Part shown: positions 1 through 11,447 of the stretch, one piece after another
How the letters are laid out: the number at the start of each line of letters is the position of its first letter
Position numbering within the stretch: the stretch's first letter is position 1
Assembly: GCA_013399895.1 (NCBI GenBank)
Contig: VXBA01002679.1
Location: forward strand, 31,606-95,605
Source: Serilophus lunatus
Taxonomy: Eukaryota > Chordata > Aves > Passeriformes > Eurylaimidae
DNA length: 64,000 nt
Direction of reading: 5' to 3'
The notes under the pieces: generated by a model
What the model was told of the DNA's origin: nothing
Databases searched by the model: none
The model's input: the letters and a program-made list of their open reading frames with translations, nothing else
Position numbers and translations under genes: made by a program

Positions 1-800
1 ATCCCAAATCTGTTACAGAGAAAAAGCTCTGGGTACACAGAGCTGTTTCCAGTTCCTCCATACAAATCATCTTTTCTGACATTCCCAAACTCCCTATAGT
101 TTTATTTATATACACAACGAGATAATATATAAATTTGTATTAATTATGTAAAATATATGTGCACAATATAGAGGGGCTCCTGCCGGGAAAAGCACCGAAA
201 GAGGCGGCACCGGAAGAGGCGGCTCTGCCTGCGGTCCCGCACGGCTGGTCCTGCCCTCGCTCCCAGCTCAGCTTCCAGTCCCAGTCCTAGTTCCAGTCCC
301 AATCCCAGTCCCTGTCCTAGTCCCGGTTCCACTCCCAGTCCCGCTCTCGCTCCCAGTCCCAGTCCCCGTCCCGCTCCCAAGTCTCAGTCCCAGTCCCAGT
401 CCCAGTCCCAGTCCCAGTCCCAGTCCCAGTCCCAGCTCCAGTCCCAGTCCCAGTCCCAGTCCCAGTCTCGCTCCCAATCCCAGTCCCGCTGCCAGTCCCA
501 GTTCCAGTCCCTGTCCCCGTCCCGCTCCCAGTCCCGCTCCGTTCCCGGTCCCGGCGGGACAGCGCGGCTGCACTACCGGCTGTTCCCACCAGACGGCAGC
601 ACTGAAGGCACAGAGCCACATTTGGGGGTTAATGATCCCGATTTCAATCCCATCCCAGATCCCAGATTTGGCGAGAGGAGACAGCAAAAACTCCGAGTAC
701 ACAGAGCTGTTCCCAGCTCCTTCACACAGCTCAAATTCCTGCCGGGAGGAGGAGGAAGCAAATCAGAAGGCGCAGAGCTGTTTCTGGTTCCTTCACAGGG
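1..800. repeat. GC-rich minisatellite block with degenerate flanking repeats
   Basis: A hexamer array of CCCAGT-type units with CCCGCT, TCCAGT and CCCTGT variants fills about 265-545, and its cleanest run is 376-470. On both sides are CpG-rich segments containing GCCGGG and GGCGGCACCGG. A diverged direct repeat of about 65 bp occurs at 1-65 and again at about 657-727; both copies contain TACACAGAGCTGTT(T/C)CCAG. A third partial copy (GCAGAGCTGTTTCTGGTTCC) is at 773-792. Open frames here are low-complexity Gly/Thr or Gly/Leu repeats and are not genes. Confidence 0.85.
376..470 (-). repeat. G-quadruplex-forming (GGGACT)n run
   Basis: On the minus strand this reads as more than a dozen GGG tracts separated by 3-nt ACT loops, with one TGG-type interruption. 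G3N3 repeats meet the canonical G4 rule many times over. Confidence 0.8.
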
Positions 801-3800
801 ATTACCTCAGGTGAAGGAGGGAGGGAAGGAAGGGATCCACAATTTAAGTGTCGTAAAATTACGGCTACACATCCCAAATTTTCTTGGGGTGGTTTCAGTG
901 AGCACAGAAAAGCAGCATTTCTCCAGCCTCAGGGACAAGAGTGACTGCACACATACATTTATTCAACCTCCAGGGCTTTGCCACAACCACCTTCCTGCTC
1001 ATGTCAAGAGCTGATGGGGCAATAAGTGCCTGTGGCCTGTTGCAGATACATCTTCTTGTCCTACAACACCTACAAAGAATCTCAGGCAAATTAAATCCTC
1101 TTGGAGCATTGGCTTTGCCTTTCTGGGCGGGTGGGAGTGCTCACAGGCACAGAGAGGAGCTGGGGCTCTCTCCTACCTCCATATGATAATTCCATTATTT
1201 CAAGATCTCAGACTCATCATTTACATAATTTTTATTTGAAAGATTTTCCCTTTTTTTTTCTGAGATTATGTTGTATAAAACTGCAAAGCCAGCCTAGTCA
1301 TTCTTAAAAAACATCTCCTCAGTATTTACAGTTTTATCATAAACCTCATTCCTTCACTTTGTTAATTTTTTGTTAATTTCCTTGCAGAAAAGCTCTGGTT
1401 CAGCTGAGGAACCAACAAAGTTTATGGGGTCAGGGAACCCAGGCTGGACTCTTCTTGTGCTCAGCCTCTCAGCAGGGTGAAGAGCTGTCTGGGATGTTTG
1501 AGATACTCCAGGCAGAATTTAACTCTCTGCTGTGTAGCCAGTGTTACAGATTCCTTTTGTTCATCCCTGAGTAAAGAACTTACTGTGACAAATCATATTG
1601 CTGTTAATTCATTTCCTGAGAGTTTATCATACCATATTCGTGCTCCTTTACAGAGAACAAGTTGAAGCATTCCACCACGGGGGTATAAAAGTATTGTCTC
1701 AAATGCCTTAGTATTTTATAGCATCTTATTTCCTACCCACAATATACAGGATGTGCAAATGCAGAATGCAAAGACAGTCTATTCTTCCTGCCAAAGCTTT
1801 AGTCATTCTTAAGGCAGATTCTCTCTCTGATTGGGTGTTGAGTAAACTCCAACAATAAAACCAACATATTGTGGAAGAAAGAGAATACAGAGTATGGAGA
1901 GGGGTAACACGTAAAAAATGTGAGAAGTAGCCAAATTGTTGCCAGTGTTAAGGTCTGGAGTAGGATTAGCAACTGTGGATACATTCAGAGGGCCTGAGTT
2001 CTCTGGAATAGCTGCTCAGTGCTGGGAAATAAAGTGAAATCTGCTGAGCCAATGTGAATGGCTGACATTACTGCTCCCTGAGCCAGGAGTTCCCTCCCTG
2101 TGGGTGTGATGAGCTGAGTGAACTGACCCTATGCAAGCCCCAACCCTGCTATCATGTGAGCTGGAGAAGGGAGCTTTTATCACACTTGGTCTATTTCTGG
2201 CTCTAGCAAATGAAAATAAATCTCTCCTGTCACCTCAGCAGGCGTGACGTCCCCTCCCTCTCATGGGAACGAAGAGCTTTTGACAAGAAAAGTGCCTTAT
2301 ATTTGAGGAAAAAGGGAGGAAGCAAAAATAAACTTAATGCAGTGTCTCAAAAATTCAGTGAACCTCACAATTCCAAATTAACTGGGGAGCAGCAAAGCCC
2401 TTCATCCCTGGGCTTCCCAAAATCCTCCCCAGAGCCCTGTGAGGTACCAGGGGCCCAGAGGGGCACCCAGCTCATGAGGGAACCCCTCCCCAGGTTCCAT
2501 CAGCCCAGCTGGCCCATCCAGGCCCAGCAATAATGGCAATTTTTCACCTCCCCCAAGAGCTCAAGGTGTAAGGCAGGTTTTCTGTGCAACCACAGCCTGA
2601 AAAAGCATCAAACAGACACTGAAAACCAGGCAGGCTCCAGGGAAAGTGGTGGAAGCTGTGTTTGAAGGACACCAGTATCTCTCTGCACCACTTGCTGCTT
2701 GTCACAACAAACACCATCCATTCCAGAGCTTAAAAAATCCCACAAAACACATGTCGGGTGAGGAAGGATGTGCTTTAGGTAAACAGACAAAGGTTGTGAA
2801 AGTGGTGCCCCCACATGAGCTGCCAGGGTGGGGAGAGGTGGGAAAGGCTTTGACAGACTCTGGGCTGACACATCTCTAGCCTTGTCCTGCTGCTTGGCCC
2901 AGGCTGAGCACTTCCCCTGCTCTCACACCCTGACTGTAGGCAGGTTTCTGGAAGGAGGATTGCCATCTTTTCAGGCAGGGAGCTGTGGGACCATACGGTC
3001 TGTACCAGTGGCACCTGATTCACCACAAAATTCCACCAGAACTCTGAAACTTAAATGTATTCTTTGGGCACTTCTGAGCACCAATGCCTCTGGGTTGTAG
3101 ACTCTGTTTTCCTTCATGTTGCCTTGTACACTAGAGGCATTTTATCAGGCTGATAATTCAGCTGTATAAGAATCCCCTGATATCAGCATTAGTTTTGTCA
3201 AATCCTTTATCCACTGTGTGAAAACAGACAGGCATTTTGTTGAAACAATAAATCCATTATGTCAACACAATTAATTCCATTCACTGACTAAAATATTCTG
3301 TCAAGGAACAAAATGCATTAACTTAGTATCTTTATCTAGTTGACAAAAAGCAAATTAGTTCAGAGTCTTTGATGTTATTGTGGCTTACACCAAGGAAAAT
3401 CCTTCTTGTTGACAATCCATTTTATCATGATTCTGTGAGGAGTCAGGACACAAGGGCTTTGCCACGGCTCTGCTGAGTGACACAGGCACAGTTACTGCAC
3501 CTGCTTGTGCCTGTATTTCCCTCTGTCTGTCTGGACTGGGGTTTCTTGCAGAGAACTCTGCAATTATGTGTTTGCACCGTGCTGGTCTCTTCCCTGGGCC
3601 AGGGACCATCATTTGTCTCTGTGGGCTTTTTTTATAACATAAAAGGAAAGGGATGTGTTCCCTCTCGGCTCTTGCAGGGCTAGCAGCAAGTGCTTGATTT
3701 CTCTTGGCAATACTTAATGCAAGTTATAGCCCAAATCACTCCCAAAGCCACTGATGATCACAAGGGGCTTGGGGGCTCCAGGTTTCTAAATGAGATCAGC

Positions 3801-6800
3801 TATCCAGCATGTCTCCCTGTGCCTTAAGGAAAGTCCCTCTCTTCTCACAGGTTTTTCCTACAGCAATTAAACATTAGAAGTTCGAATTTCACATTGTTTC
3901 CTCGGGGAATTACTTCATTACAAAGCTGATGCTCTTAACAGTGGGCTGCATATGCACAGAGAAAGGAAGTTTTACACTAGGGTAAGGTTCTTTTTTTAAT
4001 CCCTTGATCCTCCAGAAGAGGTGAATTATGCTATAAGTTTTTAAACCAGTCAGTCCTGCCTCCCTGATCCAGGTTTCCTCTGGAAATGGCCACAGCAGCA
4101 CTTCTTTTCCTCACAGGGAGAGCAGAGACATCTCTTGAGGGCCAGAAGGATTGTGAAGTGCTGTTATGTGCAGGAATCCAAGTTAGAACTGAGCACAAAT
4201 GCACTTTCAGAAGTTGGACATGTCACAGTGGTCACTTGGCACCTACTCACTCCAGCTTCCTTCTGTATCCTGAAGGGAGCAGTTCTCCATGGACTTTGGA
4301 GTTTTGTAGGTCCCATACATGGGATTTCAAACACAGGTCAGGGCCATGTCAGATTCATCCCAGCTACACTTACCTTATCAATGGGAATAATATTTGGTAC
4401 CAGACTTAAGAGGTTCATTTTAAAAGAGAAAAAAAAAAAAAAAAAGGTGCGTACCTACATTTCCTTTCCAAAGTCCCAGCAGTGAGGTTTTTCTCCTTAT
4501 ACTGTCTCTAAGTCAACAGTGCAGCTCCAAGTGATGCAGATGGAATGATTGTGAATTGTGTGCCTGTCAACAGACTCCTGATTAGCAATTTTTCTTCCCT
4601 TTCTGCCTGCAGTGATTATGCAATATCCAGCTGTTTCACTCATTACTTAGGAAACCTTTTTTTATTTTTTTTACCCTTTTCTGCTGGAAAATAAAGTGTC
4701 TTGTTTGATCTGTGACTTGGCCCTCTGCTGTGCCAGGTGATCCTTGCAAGATTAATAACTCTGTGTTAACTCTGTGCTTAGGGGCTCTGCTGGACTGTGG
4801 TGCAGAACCCACAGAGCTGAATTCCTAGTGGGCAAGTTCTGCAGTCTTTCTGATTTGTTACAGGTTTAATTTGACAGCCAAGGATCATTTATTAGGCAGC
4901 TGCTGTCCCAGCATACAGGCTGACACTGGTGGCTCAGCTCAGGTATCAGGCCCCTCTCTGGATTTCAGTGGCAGCACAGAAATGCTCACCAGGATCAAAT
5001 GATGTGAAAGCCATTTTGCTGCTCTGGGTAAGGAGATGCTCTCCCAAGGTGACACAGATCTTGTCTGTAGGCACAGGCACAGAAAGAACCCCAGATCTCT
5101 GGAGACAGAACTGCTGCCTTTGGGAAATACTCTGCTCCATGTACTTGGGAATGCCCTGAGAAGGCCACCCTGGCTCCCTGAGGTGAACTGAGGGGACTGG
5201 ACAGGGATTTTCCATCTCCAGTTTGCAACATTCCTGAAGTTACCTAGAGCGCTTCAGTACTTGGTCTCTGAGATTTTTGTGGTGTTTCCTAATGTGTGCT
5301 TGTTGAAATCAGCTGCAAAATCTTGTTAAAATGCTGCCTGAAATAATTTCATGCTCAAAGCCAGTCTGTCTGATGTACTGCACTACTTCAGATAGCATCT
5401 GCACAAAGGCTTCCTTAAAAGAAATAGTCTTAATTATCTATTGCTCCACTTACTTGCCCAGGATATTAAATCTGCTGTACACAAACCACTCATTCTCCCT
5501 AAGCAGAACAATTAAGTTCAACTTTAAACACAAACCATGAGCATCCCTGTGGATTTTCCATGTGACAACCAGCAGAGCTCTTGCTCTGTGCTGCAGATGG
5601 AGCCCAACGCAGGGTTAAAACTGTGGCTGCGGGAACCTGGGACAGCAGGGCCTGTGGTGCAGGGACCTCAAAGGAAGCTGATGCTCCTCCTCTGGTTGAG
5701 ACTTTTAGTGTTTATTGGAGATCCAAAGGGCTTTTTAGGGCTCTCTTGGAAACTTGTGGCAGAGGATTGGAGTAGATTCACTCGAGTGCATTTCTACAAA
5801 GGTTGCTTCCATGTCCTTCTGCCTTCTCCAACAGCAAGGGTTTTCCCAGAACTCCCTGATATCATGGAGAACTGAATGCTCCTGACTGGCCACTTTTAAG
5901 CACGGTGCTGTTTTCAAGCAAACTTCAGTGCCCTTGTCGTGACCCATTCAGGGTCTGCCTGGCCAAGATGTGCCAGGAAGACTCAGTACAAATCTGTAAA
6001 TGGTGTTGGTGAGGGGCTGCTGGATCCCACACTGCCCTACAAATCCCAGAAAAGCCACAAGGGTGGTAGAGATCCAGGTGGGAATCTTCCAAGATTTGCA
6101 GGTACAAAACCTCTTTCCCCTTTGGGAGATATTTGCCTGTTGTCCAAAGCACTCGCACAGGCCCTTTTTACCTGTTAGGGGGTGTTATCCTCATCCTGTC
6201 CCTCCTTTCTAAACCCTTGATAGAATCCTTAGCTCCCTTTGGAATACAGAAGAGCCAATCAGACTGAGGGAGACTCCTCTCTCCTCCATCGGGGAGAACC
6301 CGCGGGTCAGTCCCAGCATCACTGGTGCTTAAACAACCACCAAGTTACTCAGACCTCCAACAGGCCTCGAGGAGTTAATTCAAGGGGTTGAATCTCTGCT
6401 GAGATGAAGCCAACCTGAATCCATCCCAGGAAATGGCTGTCCCTGATGGAATGAGGCAAAGCCCAGCTCGGGTGGGGTGGGAGGATTCCCGCAGGAGGAT
6501 GAGGATGCTGCCCTGGGGTTCAGCTCCACTCATTTGCCTCATTCCAGGGAAGACCCAGGAGCCAAATCCCAGGGCTGGCGGGGGAGGAGGGACCCTGGAG
6601 GCTCACAGAGCTGCCAAGGAGGAACCCGAGGAGCCACGACCTGCCCGGTGGCTGTACAGGTCATCAGGTGTTTCTCTAGGAACTGAAAGACGAGCTGGAA
6701 CCACGGCTGTGAAAAAGGGCTTTGAGCTGCAGTGCCAGGGGCTGCTCCCTGACCCTGGCAACAGCCCGGGGGGCTCAGAGCCCCCTTGGGATCCATCCCC

Positions 6801-9049
6801 AGCACTGGCCATGGGCAAACTGTCCTGTGGCCACGTGCCACCCCCTGAACTAACCCTCTTTTTTGGGAACACAGAGCTGTGTGTTGGCCCCTGGGCACAG
6901 AGGAGCACTTGGCCACATTCTGAGCACCCCAGGTGTTGGTTCAGAGCCTGCTCTCCTTCACGTGTTTGATATTCTATTCACACCTCTCTGCAGCTTTGTG
7001 AATCTCAGTTTCTGGCTTTGACCTGGTTCCTGAAACATTAATTAATTTCAGACCCTCTTGCTCCCTCTTTTTTTTCCAATATAGTCTAATTATTCCCCGT
7101 TTCCTTGTTTATTTAGTTCCAATTTTTCCCCTCAAAGCAGGTTACCTGGCTGTTGTACCGACGTGTGGCTGCATACTGGTCATCAGCTAATTAACTGCAC
7201 CCATGTGCCCTGGGGGTCTGGCAGTCTGTCCTAGCACTCAAACAAGGTATTGGTGTCCACCTCTCCCAGCTGCACATGGAATTCCAGGAGGAACCACAGG
7301 AGGGAGTTTCCCTCTGTCTTTCTCTGTTCCTGGCTCGTGGTGGCAGAGCTTTAAATCCAAAGCAGTGGCAAGGATTTCAGATCTGGAGCTGGAAAACATG
7401 TCACTTGTCACCACCTGTGTGCTTTCTCTTCTGTGTGCTGCTTTCTGCTTGATGCCCTCACTCCCTGTCTTCATTTCACCACTTCACTGACTGCCTGAAG
7501 GTTTTGGATGAGTCTGATGGTATTACAAGCTGAAAATAATCCTACCTTAAGCAGCAAACTAAATGGCTGTAGGAAATGCCACTGCTATAGGAACAGATGC
7601 ATACACTGTATCCCATTTGAATGCAGATTATTCCCTGACTCATGTTCATCCCTCCTCTTATTATTAAATTGATTGGAAACACAGAGTTGAAAGGAGAAAC
7701 CAAACCAGACAACAGAGCTGCGCATCCTGGACACACAAATCCCAGCAGCCCAGGCTGTCTGTGACTTTTCTGATCCCTTTTTCACTCTGCCACAAGACAG
7801 GATTCCTTACAACAGCTAATTGCTCCTGTACATCAAGGAAAAGGCAGCAGGGACCAGACTGGTGCCTGACTAGCCTTCTGTGAGCCTTCCCCTGGTGCCC
7901 CAGGCCTGGTGCAGGACCCTGTTTGTGCTCATTCATCTGACAAGCTTAAAATGGGAACAATTTACCCAGGGCCTACAGCTGCTCAAAGATTTCCCATACA
8001 ACACAGAGGTGCTGCATGTTACTAACAGGATGTGACAGAAGAGAAAGCAATTTTTCAAGGCTTTCTTCCCCCACCATTTCCTCTCCACAATAAGGTGGAG
8101 TCAGAGCAAGCTTCCAAAACGCTGGGTTGGGTTCACTCAGCAGTGCTGACACACTGACAGTCCAACCCACATTCCAGGCAGACCTGGGGATGGAGAGGAT
8201 TCAAAAAGACAAGTCCAGTGTTCAGTAGAAGCACTTCAGCAACTGCTGAGAATAAAATTAAAAGGAGAGTAAGGTCCCCAAGCTGCTGGGAGTGGGAACA
8301 CAAGCTCCAGTGTTGCAGTGGGAAGCACTGTGTGCTGTCTCCACAATTAACTGGCCACAGGGAGCGGGGTCACAACCTTGACCTGCTGTTTGCAGAGACA
8401 ATTCCTCAGAAACAAGGTCCTTCCTGTGCTGTGCTGCAGTCAGTGCGAGGGGAGTCAATCTGCCAGAAGAGACAACAGAAACAACTGGCTGGTCAAATGA
8501 AAGTTAAAAGCACTTCCCAAACCCCCAGAGCACAGGGCTCCTGTGCTCTCCCACTGCTCTTCTACTGCAGGGGCTGTGCAAGGCTCTTCTCATAGCTCTG
8601 GCAACACCTTGTTTGCTAATAAATCAGTTTCCTAATGGGAACATTCTGCCAGAACCCACTTGCACCCTGCTGGACACCATCAGTCCCAGTTTCCCTAAGG
8701 AGAAGTGCTGGGAGTCAGGGTCTCACAAACACCTTAAGGCTTTTAGCCTTAAGCTTGGGCTGAAATTCAGCACCCCAAGGGGAGAAGGGTTGGTCAAAGA
8801 ACTGACCATGAAGACTGGAAAGGTCCTCCAATGTAATTCTTCTGGAATTTGCTGCTTTTTTCTTCACTTTTTAAAATACACAGCGAAGGTTCCTTATGAC
8901 CATAACAGAAGAAACAGCAGGCAAGGAAAATGGCAAGTCTCCCCACTGCAAAACACGAGCTCACCTTTGCCTGAGGCTTACGATTACAGTTTCCACCCAT
9001 CACACCTCCTGTGCAAGGCCTGAGATGTGATAAATGAGCTACACATACC
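800..9049. other. intergenic flank downstream of TIAM1, no gene seen
   Basis: I see no splice-flanked conserved reading frame, no intronless gene, and none of the CR1 3' signatures that are common in the rest of the window. An A17 run is at 4429-4445. A more GC-rich patch is at about 6290-6960. The open frames present (the longest is 178 codons at 6433-6969) have no domain or signal that I recognise and look like chance. Confidence 0.6.
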
Positions 9050-9073
9050 TGTAATCTTTTTTTAATCCAGTAT

Positions 9074-9079
9074 TTTATT
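9074..9079 (-). promoter_or_regulatory. TIAM1: TIAM1 poly(A) signal AATAAA
   Basis: TTTATT on the + strand reads AATAAA on the TIAM1 strand. It is the last canonical hexamer I see before the sequence loses UTR character, and cleavage would fall at about 9045-9060. Other hexamers in the UTR (for example near 10088) could give shorter forms. Confidence 0.55.
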
Positions 9080-9192
9080 TCTGACAGGCATTTACAACGT
9101 TCCATTCATAGAACTAAAAACATAAAAATAGACCTTCTTTCAGCTTATAAAAGAAATATATAAGAACCTTTGACATAGACATGTCATGACAT

Positions 9193-9200
9193 TATGTACA
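9193..9200 (-). promoter_or_regulatory. candidate Pumilio response element in TIAM1 3' UTR
   Basis: The minus-strand sequence TGTACATA matches UGUANAUA exactly. It lies about 120 nt upstream of the poly(A) signal, a usual place for a functional element. Only the motif match supports it. Confidence 0.35.
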
Positions 9201-10986
9201 AGAGCCACGGTACCTTCCCAGTACCAGCCTTCCAGTATTTGAGCTCTGGCTGAATCCACAAGGAACAGCCCAGGGCAAAACCCGCCGCTCCTCCAGCACA
9301 ACTGGGACACAACTGACAGGGGGGTGATAGAAAACAATGCTGTGATCATACAAAGGGTATAGAAACTCTCCTAAAGCTTTTACGAAAAGAAATCAGGAGA
9401 TAGCAAAAGGTTGATAGAGAAAGCTTTCATAAGGTCAAGTATAGTGCACCAGAAAGCAGGGAGGAGAGGGGAGAGGGGGGGGGATGCTGACAGGGACACA
9501 CAGACAGTGATGGATATTTTGGGGGAATAGTTCTCGTTATGTTTTAAAATATAGTCAGAGTGGATTTTATAAAATATAATCCTAAAGCTATTATAAAATT
9601 CCAGGTTTTCAAAGTATCTACTAATGTGTCAAACATCAATAGATACCAACAAAACAAAAAAAAAAGAGAATTTCATATAATCTTTTTTTTTTTCCTATAG
9701 GTGAACTGCAACGGGAAAAGCTATATAAATCTTTTTAAAAAAGTGCTATTTCGTGTTTTGCATTTGGAAGTGTACTTAGAAACCATGAGATTTTAGTCAC
9801 ATTTTACCCTGTTTTAGATGTTTTTAAATAAAAGATTTAGAGTGTTAAAAGTTTGCTTGTGTAGAACTTGTTCATACTCTATTGCAGTGGAAAAGCTTTT
9901 CTAAAGGAATCAAAATACACTAGTTTTGCCCACAGCAGGAGACAGTGGATGAGGTCAGTTTTTTGGCCAAAAATTCCCTGTCCCCTAAGCCCAAACTCTG
10001 CCAGACAGAGTGGACCAAATGGATCTGTGACTCCAGAGATGTCACATCATGGATCAGTTTGGTCCACTGCAGTTCAGTCACACCCTTTTATTTATTATTC
10101 TTTTTACTACCTAACTAAACTCCAGTCTCAAACATATACAATAATCCTTTTCCTCAAGAAAGTTATACCTAAATAAGAGTTTCCAGTTCATATTTTAATA
10201 TAAAACCACCATTGCTAACCCTCTGCAAAAAGCTAGTCCTGTATCCTAGACCTGGAACTACACTAACGCCGTAAAATTCTTAACCCTTTGTGCCCCTGCA
10301 TCTCAGGTAAAATACAAAAAAATATTTCTTCAAGTGTTAAATTTGGGTCTCTTTTAAGAGAGTTTGGCATCTTTATAACAGTATGTAAAACTAGAGCTTC
10401 CAACATTGACATTGAATTAGACCAGCCACAGACTGAGAGGACTTAACACAACATAAATCCCAAACCTTTCCTCACGCATTCCTAAAATACATGTATATTC
10501 TCTTACATTTAAAGAGGGAAAAGTAATAACAATACTGGACTGTACAGGTTAAAAAGGCAGTTTCCTCACGAAAGAGATGAACCTACGACCGACAGCTTTT
10601 ACGGCTACGAACTCCTCTGTCCTTGTGCTCTTGTTCAAGCTACTTCACTGCACGTAGGTTAAGACATCCAGAGTAATTTGTTTTCCAGTGATTATGTTCT
10701 CCCCATACTTTAATTTCAGCCCCTGATTACTTCAGAATAAATAAAATAGTGTGAAAGCCCTTGGTAATGTAAGACAGGACCTTTAGCTTTGTTCCGTTGC
10801 CGGGTTTGAGCATTTTACAGTTGCCTGAAGTGTGGCCACATGGCTTTGGACCAATTCAGCTGCCCAAACGGTGTGTGCAAGTGTGCAATCTGTGGGGTCA
10901 GCTCTCCGTGGGAGCGGAAGGGATGGAGGGAGGGATGGAAGGAAGGGTGGGTGGGCAGACCTATGCATCCAGGCGGGGAAGGGGGC

Positions 10987-11447
10987 TCAGAGCTCCGTGT
11001 TGAGTTTCCTGCTGGGGACGAAGTCTTCGCGCCTGACCCAGATGACCTCCTCGCCGTGTCCCTCAGCGTCGCCGTTGATGCCGGGCAGGGCCGCCTGCTT
11101 CTTGAGGTGTGCCATCCTGGCAGCATGGGCATCCCCCTGGCCTGGCTGGCCCACCAGGGAGGCCGCCTGCAGCCGCTCCTGCAGGTCCTGCTCGGCCGCC
11201 CGGCCCCGCACGGCCTCGCAGTACTCATCGTCATCGCTCAGGATGTCCGTCTCCTTGATGTCCTCCTGCTCCTCGTACTGAGCGAGGTCAAACTGTTCCT
11301 CCACCCAGCGGTCAGTGTCCCCCCCGTGCGTGGGCTGCTGGGACTCTTTTTCGGGGCTGCTCGTGTAGACGGCGTCTGAGTCAATGGTAAACCTGTTTCG
11401 GGCCAGCCGCCGCCTCCTCCTCCCAAGAGACTTGCTTGGGGCTGACA
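10987..11447 (-). CDS. TIAM1: TIAM1 terminal coding exon: basic patch and acidic C-terminal tail with stop
   Basis: This 461-nt exon (about 1437-1589) encodes VSAPSKSLGRRRRRLARN, a Ser-Pro-containing stretch, the acidic segment RWVEEQFDLAQYEEQEDIKE, the DILSDDDEY motif and the C-terminus EVIWVRREDFVPSRKLNTEL followed by TGA. The acceptor is GTGCGCAG. The last residues T-E-L fit a class I PDZ ligand. The exon is much more GC-rich than its surroundings, and the Ala/Gly/Gln-rich part (AARMAHLKKQAAL and before) is the least conserved part compared with my memory of human. Confidence 0.97.

Larger units (their letters stand above)
9050..10986 (-). other. TIAM1: TIAM1 3' untranslated region
   Basis: AT-rich, non-coding sequence follows the TGA and runs to a candidate cleavage site just past an AATAAA. 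The inferred length of about 1.94 kb is close to the human TIAM1 3' UTR as I remember it. It contains a Pumilio-type UGUACAUA (9193-9200, minus strand), several AUUUA-like stretches, a poly-T run on the + strand near 9683 and a CpG-bearing inverted repeat at 10580-10660. The exact 3' end is inferred. Confidence 0.7.

Noticed and set aside
144..702. Several open frames rich in Gly-Thr, Gly-Leu or Ser-Gly repeats
   Set aside because: They are translations of the CCCAGT minisatellite in different frames, with no unique sequence or splice signals.
6433..6969. 178-codon plus-strand frame downstream of TIAM1
   Set aside because: It has no recognisable domain, has a biased Pro/Gly/Glu composition from a GC-rich patch, and shows no conserved exon borders.
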